Part shown: in pieces, positions 6,546 to 6,675 of the stretch
Layout: every line of letters starts with the position of its first letter
Numbering within the stretch: position 1 is the stretch's first letter
Source: Clostridia bacterium
Lineage (GTDB): Bacteria; Bacillota; Clostridia; Oscillospirales; CAG-382
NCBI GenBank assembly: GCA_017646185.1
Contig: JAGCNA010000285.1
Location: forward strand, 1-6,675
DNA length: 6,675 bases
Reading direction: 5' to 3'
Made by a program: the position numbers and the translations under genes
Notes under the pieces: model-generated
Databases searched by the model: none
What the model was told of the DNA's origin: nothing
What the model saw: the letters and a program-made list of their open reading frames with translations, nothing else

Positions 6546-6675
6546 GCACCGTAGCGGCAATATCCACCCCCAGAGGAAAAGGGGGAGTTGCACTTATACG
6601 AATATCCGGTGAAGACGCCTTGCAGGTTTGCCGCAAGGTATTTTCCCCTGCTTCCGGAAAGGATATTACCGAATA
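6542..6675 (+). CDS. mnmE: tRNA modification GTPase MnmE (TrmE), N-terminal fragment cut by the window edge
   Basis: Only the first 44 codons are present; the full family length is about 450-460 residues. The visible N-terminus has the MnmE signature: VAAISTPRGKGGVALIRISG (4-23) aligns with the conserved start of the tetrahydrofolate-binding domain (E. coli [21 protein letters not shown]-like). In the complete protein this domain is followed by a helical domain containing an inserted Ras-like GTPase domain, none of which is in view. With MnmG, MnmE installs a carboxymethylaminomethyl or aminomethyl group at C5 of wobble U34 in several tRNAs. The ATG overlaps the trmL stop (ATGA, 6542-6545). 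A GAGGGAG site (6525-6531) lies 10 bases upstream within trmL, so the two are co-translated. MnmE often sits next to mnmG, jag and yidC near the origin, so mnmG may follow to the right. Confidence 0.93.
   Translation, partial: MSTVAAISTPRGKGGVALIRISGEDALQVCRKVFSPASGKDITE

Overview
The window looks like ordinary chromosomal housekeeping DNA from a Firmicutes (Bacillota) bacterium, most likely a member of Clostridia. The reasons are strong GGAGG-type Shine-Dalgarno sites, TTG starts, tightly packed and overlapping genes, a SecA with a C-terminal SEC-C zinc motif, and a clostridial-style AsnB PP-loop (SSGVDS). This placement comes from sequence style and family resemblance, not from a search. 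I see no tRNA, rRNA, CRISPR array, insertion sequence, prophage gene or attachment site.

Layout: two divergent transcription units meet in a 141-base AT-rich control region (5916-6056). Leftward (minus strand) runs secA (3174-5915), then a 182-residue membrane protein (2623-3171), a 436-residue polytopic membrane protein (1308-2618), and asnB (asparagine synthetase, from 1323 off the left edge). Junctions are 2 bases, 4 bases and a 16-base overlap, with no terminator between genes, so this is very probably one translationally coupled operon. Rightward (plus strand) runs trmL (6057-6545), which overlaps the start of mnmE (6542 off the right edge) by four bases (ATGA).

How the genes work together: trmL and mnmE both act on the tRNA wobble base (position 34), TrmL by 2'-O-methylation and MnmE by U34 C5 modification together with MnmG. 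Their coupling therefore makes biochemical sense. SecA is the motor that drives preproteins through SecYEG. The two membrane proteins behind it are unrecognised, and asnB has no obvious link to secretion, so the leftward unit may be a growth-linked operon of convenience.

No gene-free stretch exceeds 300 bases. The only noncoding stretch of note is the divergent promoter region, which holds a good sigma-A-type promoter for trmL, a consensus -10 for secA, and a long-range inverted repeat formed by the two ribosome-binding leaders. I did not find a convincing novel system. The best leads are the two unknown membrane proteins coupled to secA, which share a faint N-terminal motif, and the symmetric leader sequences.
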